Both the position numbers and the translations under genes were made by a program. 22,456 bases of DNA from an uncultured Oscillospiraceae bacterium (GTDB lineage Bacteria > Bacillota > Clostridia > Oscillospirales > Acutalibacteraceae), in assembly GCA_959596515.1 (NCBI GenBank), contig CAUFXR010000038.1:1-22456 (forward strand), written 5' to 3'. The notes below the pieces were generated by a model. That model saw only the letters and a list, made by a program, of their open reading frames with translations, was not told where the DNA came from and searched no databases. Below are positions 14,732 through 21,969 of the stretch, one piece after another; the first letter of the stretch is position 1; the number at the start of each line of letters is the position of its first letter.

Positions 14732-16132
14732 TCACACGGGATGGATCATTTTCTCCTTATCGGCGTGTTTTCCGTCGATTCCATACTTCTTTTCCTGGCG
14801 CTTTTTAAAGAAGTCCAAGGACACCTTCGGGAACATGGCGTAGGAGAGCACATCCTCTTCCTGCTCGCTCCACTGAGCCATTTCCTTCCGCAGAGTATCC
14901 AGCTCGGGCTCCAGCAGATCTGCCGGACGTCCGGTAATCACAGGCGCGTCGCCGATGATCTTCTTCTGGAACTCAGGATCAATAGGCATAGGCGTGGTGC
15001 CGTATTTTCCGGCTACCATGTCCTTAAACTCGTTGGTGCACATTTTATACCGTTCGCCGGTGATCACGTTGAATACCGCCTGGGTACCCACGATCTGAGA
15101 GGTAGGAGTAACCAGCGGCGGGTAACCGGAATCCTCACGGACTCTCGGGACCTCGTTAAGCACATCCTGCAGCTGGTCTTCCTTGCCAGCCTGCTTCAGC
15201 TGAGAAAGCAGGTTGGAAAGCATGCCGCCGGGCACCTGATAGATCAGGGCGTTGGCATCGGTAGCCAGCATCTTGGGGTCTAACAGACCGCTGTCAAGAT
15301 ACTTCTTGCGCAGGGTCATGAAATAATCTCTGATCTCGTTGAGGAGGATCAGATCTAAGCCGGTATCATACTCGGTACCCTTCAGAGCCGCTACCATAGA
15401 CTCGGTAGGAGCGTGAGAAGTACCCAGAGCCAGCGGAGACATGGCGGTATCCAGGATATCGGCGCCGGCCTCGATGCCTTTCAGCAGGCACATGGAAGCC
15501 AAGCCAGAGGTATAGTGGGTATGAAGCTGAATCGGGATACTCACAGCCTCTTTCAGGGCGGTGACCAGCTCGGCGGTAGTATAAGGAGTCAGCAAAGCCG
15601 CCATATCCTTAATGCAGATGGAATCAGCGCCGGTCTCTTCAATACGCTTGGCGTAATCCACATAATATTCGGTGGTGAATACCGGGCCAGTGGTATAGGA
15701 AATGGCAACCTGAGCATGGGCCTTTTCCTTCTTCGCCGCTTTGATGGCGGTCTGCAGGTTTTTGATATCGTTCAGGGCGTCAAAAATACGGATAATATCG
15801 ATACCGTTGGCCACAGACTTCTGGACAAAGTATTCCAGCACGTCATCGGCATAATGACGGTAGCCCAGCATATTCTGGCCTCTGAACAGCATTTGCAGCT
15901 TAGTATTGGGGCATTTCTCCCGAATGGTGCGGAGTCTGTCCCACGGATCTTCGTTCAGGAAACGGAGACAAGCGTCAAAGGTCGCGCCGCCCCAGCATTC
16001 CAGAGAGTAAAAACCCACCTTGTCCATTTTTTCAAGAATCGGCAGCATTTCCTCAGTGGTCATTCTGGTGGCGATCAAAGATTGATGCGCGTCCCGAAGG
16101 GTGACATCCGTAATTAAAATCTTTTTAGCCAT
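14732..16132 (-). CDS. 5S/OadA-type pyruvate-oxaloacetate carboxyltransferase subunit
   Basis: A TIM-barrel carboxyltransferase that moves carbon dioxide between carboxybiotin and pyruvate, giving or using oxaloacetate. In 466 residues it has LRDAHQSLIATRM (12-24), ECWGGATFDACLRFLNEDPW (45-64), FRGQNMLGYRHYADD (83-97), IKDMAALL (174-181) and LHTHYTSG (203-210). The metal ligands known for transcarboxylase 5S map to D14, K175 (carbamylated in the family), H204 and H206. The conserved C-terminal domain has IPGGM-like VPGGMLSN (300-307), PPLVTP and RPADLLEPE. It has no fused biotin domain; biotin is on the separate protein encoded 12 nt upstream. AAGGAGG precedes the ATG by 7 nt. It could be the alpha subunit of an oxaloacetate decarboxylase, but no pump subunits lie nearby and the trio matches transcarboxylase. 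Confidence 0.9.
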   Translation of the reverse strand: MAKKILITDVTLRDAHQSLIATRMTTEEMLPILEKMDKVGFYSLECWGGATFDACLRFLNEDPWDRLRTIREKCPNTKLQMLFRGQNMLGYRHYADDVLEYFVQKSVANGIDIIRIFDALNDIKNLQTAIKAAKKEKAHAQVAISYTTGPVFTTEYYVDYAKRIEETGADSICIKDMAALLTPYTTAELVTALKEAVSIPIQLHTHYTSGLASMCLLKGIEAGADILDTAMSPLALGTSHAPTESMVAALKGTEYDTGLDLILLNEIRDYFMTLRKKYLDSGLLDPKMLATDANALIYQVPGGMLSNLLSQLKQAGKEDQLQDVLNEVPRVREDSGYPPLVTPTSQIVGTQAVFNVITGERYKMCTNEFKDMVAGKYGTTPMPIDPEFQKKIIGDAPVITGRPADLLEPELDTLRKEMAQWSEQEEDVLSYAMFPKVSLDFFKKRQEKKYGIDGKHADKEKMIHPV

Positions 16133-16144
16133 AACCGCGCCTCC

Positions 16145-16534
16145 TTACTGGAGGGAAACAAGAGGAGTACCGGAATCCACGCTATCTCCCTTGTTTACTT
16201 GTACGCTCGCGACCACAGCGTCATGAGGAGCCATAATCTCATTCTCCATCTTCATAGCCTCTAAAACTACCAGTACATCGCCCTTTTTCACGTTCTGACC
16301 GGCGGAAACATTCACGCTGACAATGGTGCCGGGCATCGGAGAATTAACGGTTTCAGCGCCGGCGGGAACCGGAGCGGCAGCCGGAGCGGGAGCGGCGGCA
16401 GGAGCCGGAGCAGCAACAGGAGCGGCGGGCTTAGCAGCAGGAACCGGAGCAGCAACAGGAGCGGCGCCAGCGGCTACTTCCTCGACCTGTACGTCATATG
16501 CGGTACCATTCACGGTGATCTTTAAATTTTTCAT
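16145..16534 (-). CDS. Biotin carboxyl carrier protein (transcarboxylase 1.3S type)
   Basis: A 129-residue biotin carrier that swings carboxybiotin between the two carboxyltransferases encoded on each side. The N-terminal segment MKNLKITVNGTAYDVQVEEV is the short beta-hairpin typical of 1.3S and OadA tails. Residues 22-60 are an Ala/Pro-rich flexible linker with PAAAPAPAAAP-like repeats. The C-terminal barrel (61-129) carries EAMKMEN at 92-98, with biotin expected on K95. Size is close to the 123 residues of the Propionibacterium 1.3S subunit. The start has GGAGG upstream, and the stop TAA runs into the ribosome site of the next gene. Confidence 0.95.
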   Translation of the reverse strand: MKNLKITVNGTAYDVQVEEVAAGAAPVAAPVPAAKPAAPVAAPAPAAAPAPAAAPVPAGAETVNSPMPGTIVSVNVSAGQNVKKGDVLVVLEAMKMENEIMAPHDAVVASVQVNKGDSVDSGTPLVSLQ

Positions 16535-16553
16535 GAGAAACCTCCATTATTAT

Positions 16554-16581
16554 CTTAAATTTTAATTCTTACCAATTTAAG
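16554..16581 (-). other. AT-rich inverted repeat between the 12S-like and biotin carrier genes
   Basis: CTTAAATT (16554-16561) and AATTTAAG (16574-16581) form an 8-bp perfect inverted repeat with a 12-nt loop in the only notable gap of this operon (56 nt). A direct repeat AATTGGTAA occurs twice in the same gap on the minus strand. With no U-tract it does not look like a terminator. It may mark an RNA processing or stability site that adjusts subunit ratios, but that is inference. Confidence 0.4.
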
Positions 16582-16590
16582 CTTTACCAA

Positions 16591-17940
16591 TTAAAGATTG
16601 TTAGCGTGTTTCTTCGGCAGTCTTGTCACGCGCTTTCCAGCCAGCATATCCAAAGCCGCATAGAGCTTCAGTCTGGTTTCACCGGGCTCGATGACATCCT
16701 GCACAAAGCCATCGCCAGCCGCCTTAAACGGACAGGCCTCCTGGTCCTTGTACTCCGCGATCAGCTTTTCTCTGTCGGCGGCAGGATTAGAAGAACCCTT
16801 TAATTTATCGCTCCACAGCAAAACAGCCGCTGTGGTAGGATTCAAAGCGGAAATAGACGCGGTCGGCCAGGCGTAAGCCACATCCACACCAGCCGCGGCC
16901 CCTGCCAGGGCCATATAAACGGCGCCGTAAGCTTCACCGGTAATCACGGAGATCTTGGGGGTGGTCGCTTCGGCATAAGCATTGGTCAGCTTGCAGGCCG
17001 CCTTGATGCAGCAAAAGCTTTCAGCGTTTACAAAAGTGATCACAGGAATAGCGAAAGCATCGCAGAAGCGGACAAGACGGGCCGTCTTTTCACAGGCCTT
17101 ACCATCTACTTTCTTTTCTTCGCTGGCTACTACGCCCACCGTGTTTCCGCCCAGCTTGGCCAAACCAGCGATAAAGCCAGTGCCAAACCCGGCCTGAAAC
17201 TCAATAAAGCTATCCTGATCCATAACGGCGGCGATAATAGAGGCACCAGATTCTCCGTCGGTTTCCGCCGTGGAATCGGCAAAATCCGTGATCGGCGCGC
17301 CAGAAAGGTTGTTAGAGGGCAACAAGGTGATCAATTCTCTGGCCTTGGCCACCGCTTCCTTATCATCCTTAGCGGTCAGATGAACCAGACCGGACTCAGA
17401 GGCCTCTTTCAGGTCTCCGCCCTCCCCGTTAGTCTGCAGGGCAAACTGGCCTTCCTCAGACATAATCACCACATCCGCGGCAGCGGCGATCATAGAGCTG
17501 GCTCCCAGACAAGGGCCAGCGATCACAGCGATCTGAGGCACCACACCGGAAAGATTGTTGGCTTTCAGCATCACATCGCCATAAGCCGCCAGCATTTCAC
17601 AACTTTCATTTAAACGGGCGCCGATAGAATCATAGATTCCAACCACCGGAGCCCCTGTCTTTTCCGCTAATTCATAAACCTTGCAGATTTTCGCAGCCTG
17701 AGCCTTGCTCATGGCGCCGCCCTCCACGTCGCTGTTCTGAGCGAACGCGTATACGGGACAGCCATCTACAGAGCCAAAGCCCGCAGCAGCCTCCGCCTTG
17801 CCGTCTCCGGACTTAGTAAAGCTGTCGATCTCTACAAAAGTCCCCTCGTCAAAAAGGAGCTGAAGACGCTGATAGGCTTTCGTCTGTGCATTCGCCGCTT
17901 TGGTTTCCTGCAAAAAAGCGAGCTTGCTTTCTATACTCAT
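16591..17940 (-). CDS. Divergent 12S/MmdA-like acyl-CoA carboxyltransferase subunit
   Basis: A crotonase-fold carboxyltransferase of 449 residues, probably moving carboxyl groups between an acyl-CoA and carboxybiotin. Family features are GARLNESCEMLAAYGD (107-122), GPCLGASSM (142-150), LPSNN (207-211), YAEATTP (322-328), YAWPTASIS (356-364) and GDGFVQDVIEPGETRLKLYAAL (409-430). It is clearly shorter than MmdA or PccB (about 510). The usual DxPGFxPGxxxE loop is replaced by VNAESFCCIKAAC (304-316). The GGAY oxyanion motif reads GAVY (339-342). After AWPTA the usual VMG reads ALN (365-367). The natural substrate is therefore uncertain; methylmalonyl-CoA is the default guess from the operon. GGAGG lies 7 nt before the ATG and a strong promoter lies 55 nt upstream. 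First gene of the operon. Confidence 0.85.
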   Translation of the reverse strand: MSIESKLAFLQETKAANAQTKAYQRLQLLFDEGTFVEIDSFTKSGDGKAEAAAGFGSVDGCPVYAFAQNSDVEGGAMSKAQAAKICKVYELAEKTGAPVVGIYDSIGARLNESCEMLAAYGDVMLKANNLSGVVPQIAVIAGPCLGASSMIAAAADVVIMSEEGQFALQTNGEGGDLKEASESGLVHLTAKDDKEAVAKARELITLLPSNNLSGAPITDFADSTAETDGESGASIIAAVMDQDSFIEFQAGFGTGFIAGLAKLGGNTVGVVASEEKKVDGKACEKTARLVRFCDAFAIPVITFVNAESFCCIKAACKLTNAYAEATTPKISVITGEAYGAVYMALAGAAAGVDVAYAWPTASISALNPTTAAVLLWSDKLKGSSNPAADREKLIAEYKDQEACPFKAAGDGFVQDVIEPGETRLKLYAALDMLAGKRVTRLPKKHANNL

Positions 17941-17994
17941 CCTTGTTCCTCCATTCCATTTTTTACTGAAAAATAATCAACGCAACTGATTTAC

Positions 17995-18023
17995 ATTATA
18001 GTATAAATCCTGTCAAATAACAA
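17995..18023 (-). promoter_or_regulatory. Promoter of the transcarboxylase-like operon
   Basis: A perfect TATAAT (18000-17995) has TTGTTA (18023-18018) 17 nt upstream on the minus strand. A perfect TTGACA (18016-18011) lies only 10 nt from TATAAT, but 17 nt from a weaker TAAATC, so a second start is possible. The surrounding gap is AT-rich. Transcription would start about 50 nt before the 12S-like gene. No operator-like repeat is obvious. Confidence 0.7.
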
Positions 18024-18041
18024 GGTATATTAGATAAAACT

Positions 18042-18458
18042 TTAACAATTTTTGCAGTTTTTAATCAATTTAAAAATCTCCATCCCCATTCTTTCGTCAT
18101 CCTTACGGAAACCATACCGCTTCACCAAAGGGAAAATGGAAACCAGCTTGGTTTCCATGCGGAACAGGTTCCGGTTCAGAGCGTAAGAGGCGGCGGAACG
18201 GATCATCATTTCGCAGTATTCCGACTGATCCACGTCCATATCCCGGTAATCCGTACAACCATACAGCTGGAAATCCAGAATTCGCACAGAGGTCTTGTCC
18301 ACATCCACCGCAATATATCCCAGCTCCTTGCCACCCTCCTGCACCACCAGCAGCGCCGGATCCTGCCCGGACTCCTTTTCGTAACCGCTGGCCGCATAGG
18401 CGGTATTCAGCCTTTCCTCACTTTTCTGCTTGTCCTGCTCCGGTAAAATCGTCAGCAT
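18042..18458 (-). CDS. Small GNAT-like protein, unknown function
   Basis: A 138-residue protein that looks like a compact GNAT (acyl-CoA N-acyltransferase) fold. The segment LGYIAVDVDKTSVRILDFQ (about 46-64) resembles the beta-hairpin core. It is followed by a helix (SEYCEMMIRSAASYALNRN, about 78-96) and FPLVKRYGFRKDDERMGMEIFKL near the C-terminus, where GNAT proteins often have a GF motif. The pyrophosphate loop (Q/R-x-x-G-x-G/A) is not clear, so activity is uncertain. I place the start at ATG 18458, with AGGAG 8 nt upstream; a GTG at 18467 would overlap the ribosome site. It ends in KNCKNC. It lies between rluB (138-nt gap) and the promoter of the carboxyltransferase operon, and no terminator is visible after it. 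Confidence 0.6.
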   Translation of the reverse strand: MLTILPEQDKQKSEERLNTAYAASGYEKESGQDPALLVVQEGGKELGYIAVDVDKTSVRILDFQLYGCTDYRDMDVDQSEYCEMMIRSAASYALNRNLFRMETKLVSIFPLVKRYGFRKDDERMGMEIFKLIKNCKNC

Positions 18459-18596
18459 CACAACCACTCCTTCTTTTTGCTGATTTGCTCAGTTTTCTCC
18501 TTTGTTTTGCTATTTTGCAGATTTCTTTTACTTTCTATTTTAACTGTTATCAGATATAAAAGGCACCCCTGAAAAACGTCTTTTTAAATCATTTTC

Positions 18597-19325
18597 CTAT
18601 CGTTTTAAGGTGGGAGCCAGTCTTCTGACCTCCTCAAGGGTCAGATTTCTCCACTTTCCCGGCTGGAGCATCCCCAATTTAACCTGGCCTATGGCGATAC
18701 GCTTCAGCCTGGCTACTTCTACTCCAAGCTGCTCGCACATCTTTCGGATTTGCCGGTTACGGCCCTCTCTCAGAATAATTTCCAAAACCACTCTGCCCGG
18801 TTCCCGATTGATGACCCAGGCGTCCGCCGGAGCGGTTTTCACTCCGTCAATTTCCATGCCCACGTTCATCATTGCCAGCTGCTCCTCGGAAATATCCGGC
18901 CGGACCGTAACCCGATAGGTTTTGGGAACATGCTTGCTGGGGTGCATGATCAGATTGGCGAACTCACCGTCATTAGTCATCAGCAGGAGGCCTTCCGAAT
19001 CCCGGTCCAATCTACCCACCGGATAAACCCTCGCCGGGATATCCTTTACCAGCTCCGCCACACATTTTCGGCCCATTTCGTCACTCATGGTAGACACATA
19101 TCCTCTGGGTTTATGGAGCATTATGTAGTAATACTGCCGGCTGGCCACGATTCTGCGTCCGGCCACGGCCACATGGTCCGTTTTCGGGTTCACCTTGTCG
19201 CCGATCCGGGCGACATGCCCGTTGACCTTTACTTTCCCCTGCTCGATCAGCTCCTCCGCCTTTCGGCGGGAAGCCACACCGCAGTCAGCCAGCATTTTTT
19301 GCAGCCGTATTTTTTGATCCTGCAT
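18597..19325 (-). CDS. rluB: 23S rRNA pseudouridine synthase, RsuA/RluB family
   Basis: Isomerises a uridine to pseudouridine in large-subunit rRNA; the RluB site (U2605, E. coli numbering) is likely from its place near scpB. The 242 residues have an N-terminal S4 RNA-binding domain (IRLQKMLADCGVASRRKAEE, 6-25). The catalytic motif is GRLDRDSEGLLLMTND (104-119) with catalytic D107, followed by KTYRV (135-139) and REGRNRQIRKM (187-197). AGGAG lies 9 nt before the ATG. RsuA-family members that act on 16S rRNA look similar, so the exact target is inferred from synteny. Confidence 0.92.
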   Translation of the reverse strand: MQDQKIRLQKMLADCGVASRRKAEELIEQGKVKVNGHVARIGDKVNPKTDHVAVAGRRIVASRQYYYIMLHKPRGYVSTMSDEMGRKCVAELVKDIPARVYPVGRLDRDSEGLLLMTNDGEFANLIMHPSKHVPKTYRVTVRPDISEEQLAMMNVGMEIDGVKTAPADAWVINREPGRVVLEIILREGRNRQIRKMCEQLGVEVARLKRIAIGQVKLGMLQPGKWRNLTLEEVRRLAPTLKR

Positions 19326-19583
19326 GTTTCACTTCTCCTAAATTAGCGTTACGATTTCAGACGCCGCGTCCCCCAGCCGCGTCCATTTTATTTTCAATGG
19401 GATCCTGCCGTCTGGAACCCTGCCGTCAACGGTAGCCTCCCCGCATATCTTCTGTCGGCGGTATCCCCGTCAGAAGCTAGCGACGGCCGTATGCTTTTTT
19501 CAGACAAGCCTTATGAACGCCGCCGGTAAACTCTCGCGTGGAATCCCTGATTTTTCCTATCTTTTCACGTCTGTCCGCTATTT
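19326..19583. other. Gene-free stretch between dacF and rluB with short direct repeats
   Basis: These 258 nt hold no convincing gene. Two short direct repeats are visible: GCCGCGTCC at 19363-19371 and 19376-19384, and CCTGCCGTC at 19404-19412 and 19419-19427. A hairpin CTTCTG/CAGAAG spans 19449-19476. Another, CCGCTA/TAGCGG (19575-19590), overlaps the dacF stop. None is followed by a T run on the minus strand, so none is a convincing dacF terminator. A clear rluB promoter was not found. Confidence 0.5.
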
Positions 19584-20732
19584 TTAGCGGAACCAATCCA
19601 GAAACCGCTCCCACAGGCTTTTGGGTTTGATCTGGGCCGGCAAATCCTCTCCAGACAGTAAATCTACGGAAGCCAACACTTTCCCGTTGATTTCATAGGT
19701 GATTTTTCCTATTGTCTGGCCTTTTCTCACCGGAGCGTATAAAAAGCCAGGAACCTGAATTTTCTTCTCAATTTCACTTTCTTCCTCCGCTAAAACGGAT
19801 GCGCTGGCGGTAAAAGCTCCATTTGCCCTGATGGAGTCTTGGACGCCTCCGACTACGGGTACCTGAAGTCCTAAAGCGGTATCGTCAAAACTTACCTGCT
19901 TCACTTTGGAAAATCCGTAATCCAGCATGGTCTTATGGTCGTTCCAATCATCCGGCGCGTTGAGGGTCACCGCCACAAGCCGGACGCCATCCCGCTCAGC
20001 GCAGGAAACCAGACATCGGCCGGATTTCTTGGTAAACCCTGTTTTCACGCCGATACAGCCCTCGTAAGCGGTAAGCAGCCGGTTATGATTGCCGAAGGTG
20101 TATTTCATATCCGGCTCCACAAACTGAACCTGCATACTCTTTTGGGAAGCGATATCCCTAAACCTTTGGTTTTCCATAGCGCAGGCCCCCAGCAGGGCCA
20201 TATCATAAGCTGTGGTGTAATGATTTTCGTCATCCAGCCCGGAAGGCGTGACAAAATTGGTGTTTTTCATGCCGATCTGCTTCGCCCGCTGATTCATCAG
20301 CTTGGCGAATTCTTCCGTGGAGCCGGAGATAGCGATCGCCGCCGCATTGGCGGCGTCATTGCCAGAGCATAAAAGCATCCCCTGAGCCAGCGCCGTGAGG
20401 GTCACCACGTTTCCCGGCTTTAGGCCCATAGAGGAACCTTCCACCCGAACCATCTCATCGGTGATCTCCACCTGCCGATCCTCCGCCTGAGCCGCTTCCA
20501 GAGTCAGGAGCGCCGTCATGATCTTCGTCGTGCTGGCCATCGGAAGTTTTTCCTCCGAGGCCTTCTCATACAACACCGTACTGTTATCCGCGGTCATCAG
20601 CACCGCGGCCTTGGCGGAAACGGAAAGCTCTCCGCCACTGGCTTCCGCCGGCGTTCCCAGATTGGTAACCATTCCAACCACAGCCAGCAAAACACAAAAT
20701 ATTTTGATTTTCTTCTTTAACAAAGCAACCAC
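19584..20732 (-). CDS. dacF: Secreted D-alanyl-D-alanine carboxypeptidase (DacF-type PBP)
   Basis: Trims the terminal D-Ala from peptidoglycan stem peptides outside the membrane. The 382 residues begin with a Sec signal peptide (about 1-31, basic KKKIK then IFCVLLAVVGMV, likely cleavage after AEA). The peptidase domain has S67-x-x-K70 (STTK), SGN (123-125) and KTG (230-232). A PBP5-type beta-rich C-terminal domain follows (about 275-365), then an amphipathic end WERFLDWFR that anchors such enzymes to the membrane. The start is GTG with AAGGG only 3 nt upstream; TTG three codons further, behind AGGTGG, is an alternative. It follows ytfJ by 45 nt, and that gap has a sigma-F-like promoter candidate. 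In Bacillus dacF is a forespore gene, which fits. Confidence 0.93.
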   Translation of the reverse strand: MVALLKKKIKIFCVLLAVVGMVTNLGTPAEASGGELSVSAKAAVLMTADNSTVLYEKASEEKLPMASTTKIMTALLTLEAAQAEDRQVEITDEMVRVEGSSMGLKPGNVVTLTALAQGMLLCSGNDAANAAAIAISGSTEEFAKLMNQRAKQIGMKNTNFVTPSGLDDENHYTTAYDMALLGACAMENQRFRDIASQKSMQVQFVEPDMKYTFGNHNRLLTAYEGCIGVKTGFTKKSGRCLVSCAERDGVRLVAVTLNAPDDWNDHKTMLDYGFSKVKQVSFDDTALGLQVPVVGGVQDSIRANGAFTASASVLAEEESEIEKKIQVPGFLYAPVRKGQTIGKITYEINGKVLASVDLLSGEDLPAQIKPKSLWERFLDWFR

Positions 20733-20753
20733 CTGCCCTTACACATGTATGCA

Positions 20754-20783
20754 GATGGTTGCCCGATTATTCAATGGTTATAC
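20754..20783 (-). promoter_or_regulatory. Candidate sigma-F-type forespore promoter for dacF
   Basis: On the minus strand GTATA (20783-20779) is followed after 15 nt by GGCAACCATC (20763-20754). This fits the sigma-F pattern of GYATA, N15-16 and a GG-led -10 (GGnnAnAnT) with one clear mismatch. The -35 overlaps the ytfJ stop codon. The expected start would leave a short leader of about 15 nt before the dacF start. Bacillus dacF is sigma-F dependent; the match here is by eye only. Confidence 0.4.
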
Positions 20784-21230
20784 CAACGGATCGCTGAGAT
20801 CGATATCATCTAGGCTGGGCTCGGCGGGCTTTTCCTCAGGCTGTTCCTTTTTCTTCTTGTCCTTTTTGGAAAACAGACCGCTGATTTTATCCACTACATC
20901 CGGTACCATGCCCACCACGCGGTCAGCGGTGCTGTTAAAGGGATCCACCTGTAAAAGCTTTACATCCCCGTCATGAATGGCCAAAAACGCTACCGGCGTC
21001 AGGGTGATGCCGGCGCCCGCTCCACCGCCGAATAAGTCCTTGCTGGCGGCGTTCTTTGAGACAAAATCCGAACCGCCGGAAGCAAACCCATAAGACACCT
21101 TGGAAACCGGGATGATCACCGTACCATCCGGTGTGGTGATGGGATCGCCGATCATGGTGCTGGCGTCTACCATGGTTTTTATCTTTTCCATCGTGGTATT
21201 CATCATGCTTTCGATTGGATGATCGCTCAT
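20778..21230 (-). CDS. ytfJ: GerW-family sporulation protein YtfJ
   Basis: A 150-residue member of the YtfJ/GerW family, made in the forespore of Bacillus and needed for normal germination. Conserved parts are HPIESMMNTTMEKIKTMVD (4-22), VIGDPI-like MIGDPITTPDGTVIIPVSKV (26-45), YGFASGGSDF (47-56) and FGGGAGAGITLTPVAFLAI (67-85, glycine-rich). The C-terminus has a Lys-rich stretch (117-129) and an acidic end (132-150). AGGAGG lies 8 nt before ATG 21230. No membrane segment or signal peptide is seen. DUF2953 upstream and dacF downstream are its usual neighbours in Clostridia. Confidence 0.93.
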   Translation of the reverse strand: MSDHPIESMMNTTMEKIKTMVDASTMIGDPITTPDGTVIIPVSKVSYGFASGGSDFVSKNAASKDLFGGGAGAGITLTPVAFLAIHDGDVKLLQVDPFNSTADRVVGMVPDVVDKISGLFSKKDKKKKEQPEEKPAEPSLDDIDLSDPLV

Positions 21231-21255
21231 GGATAAATCCTCCTTATTTTCTAAT

Positions 21256-21295
21256 AAAATACCTTAACTTTTCCTTGGCTTTCAAAAGATTATTC
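21256..21295 (-). promoter_or_regulatory. Candidate promoter for ytfJ
   Basis: Two readings overlap in the 94-nt gap before ytfJ. A vegetative-like TTGAAA (21285-21280) lies 18 nt from TATTTT (21261-21256). A forespore-like GAATA (21295-21291) lies 16 nt from GGAAAAGTTA (21274-21265). Both are imperfect. The second fits better with the expected forespore expression of ytfJ. Confidence 0.27.
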
Positions 21296-21324
21296 ACAAA
21301 TTCTCAGATCGAATCCCGCCGGCA

Positions 21325-21969
21325 TCAGCCCGCGGTTTTCCGCTCTATTTTCAGGGTTTCCACTTTTTTCTGGTTTAATACCAGCTTAAAGTATCGGGAA
21401 AAACCTTTTATCCCCGTGACCAACACATAAATCAGGGCAAAACGAATTTTTAAATAGCAGGAAACGTTGCTTTCTGTCTCCTGGAAACCCGGAGACACCG
21501 CGACCTTATAGTCCTTGCACCCTGAAAGAGCGGTAAGCATAGACACCGCCGGATATACAACAGAACACGCATAACCATATTTTACAGCGGTGTCCGCGGC
21601 GTCCTCCCCCACGACAGTCACACGAAAATCCAGCTTCTTGACTTTCACATGCCTGAAAAACTCCTTAGCGATCCCTGTGAAAAGCTGGGTAAGCTCTTTC
21701 ATCAGCCTCAAAAAGCCCGTGAATCCCCGCTCCTCAATCAACTGTTTCAGCTTCGACTCCTGCGGAACAGCCGGCCCTTCCGGGACCTTTTTCACTTTTT
21801 TCTTCTTTTTGGTTTTTTTCTCTTTGGGCGGCGCCAGGCGATAGCTGAAAAACAAAAAACGCAGCCTGGCTTTTAACTGGGTTTCGTAGCTGGCCGTCAG
21901 CGTGACAGGGCACAGCAGCAAAAGAAACAAAAAAGCGAAAATCCCCAGGATAATCCAGAGCGCCGTCAT
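21325..21969 (-). CDS. DUF2953 family membrane protein
   Basis: A 214-residue protein with one clear N-terminal membrane helix (about 4-20), then an extramembrane body. A Lys-rich linker (KEKKTKKKKKVKK, 49-61) precedes a region with VKKLDFRVTVVGEDAADTAVKYG (about 109-131), the recognisable DUF2953 signature. The C-terminal third is amphipathic beta strands ending KIERKTAG. Its start overlaps the scpB stop by 4 nt (ATGA). DUF2953 proteins are usually found next to ytfJ in spore formers, suggesting a role in sporulation or germination, but the function is unknown. Confidence 0.87.
   Translation of the reverse strand: MTALWIILGIFAFLFLLLLCPVTLTASYETQLKARLRFLFFSYRLAPPKEKKTKKKKKVKKVPEGPAVPQESKLKQLIEERGFTGFLRLMKELTQLFTGIAKEFFRHVKVKKLDFRVTVVGEDAADTAVKYGYACSVVYPAVSMLTALSGCKDYKVAVSPGFQETESNVSCYLKIRFALIYVLVTGIKGFSRYFKLVLNQKKVETLKIERKTAG

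Noticed and set aside
16323..16565. An Ala/Gly-rich frame on the plus strand
   Set aside because: It is the mirror of the Ala/Pro linker of the biotin carrier gene. Repetitive GC-rich linkers often give such long antisense frames.
19449..19476. Hairpin CTTCTG/CAGAAG as a terminator of dacF
   Set aside because: On the minus strand no T run follows the stem. The T6 run nearby (19495-19500) is on the other strand and 18 nt away.
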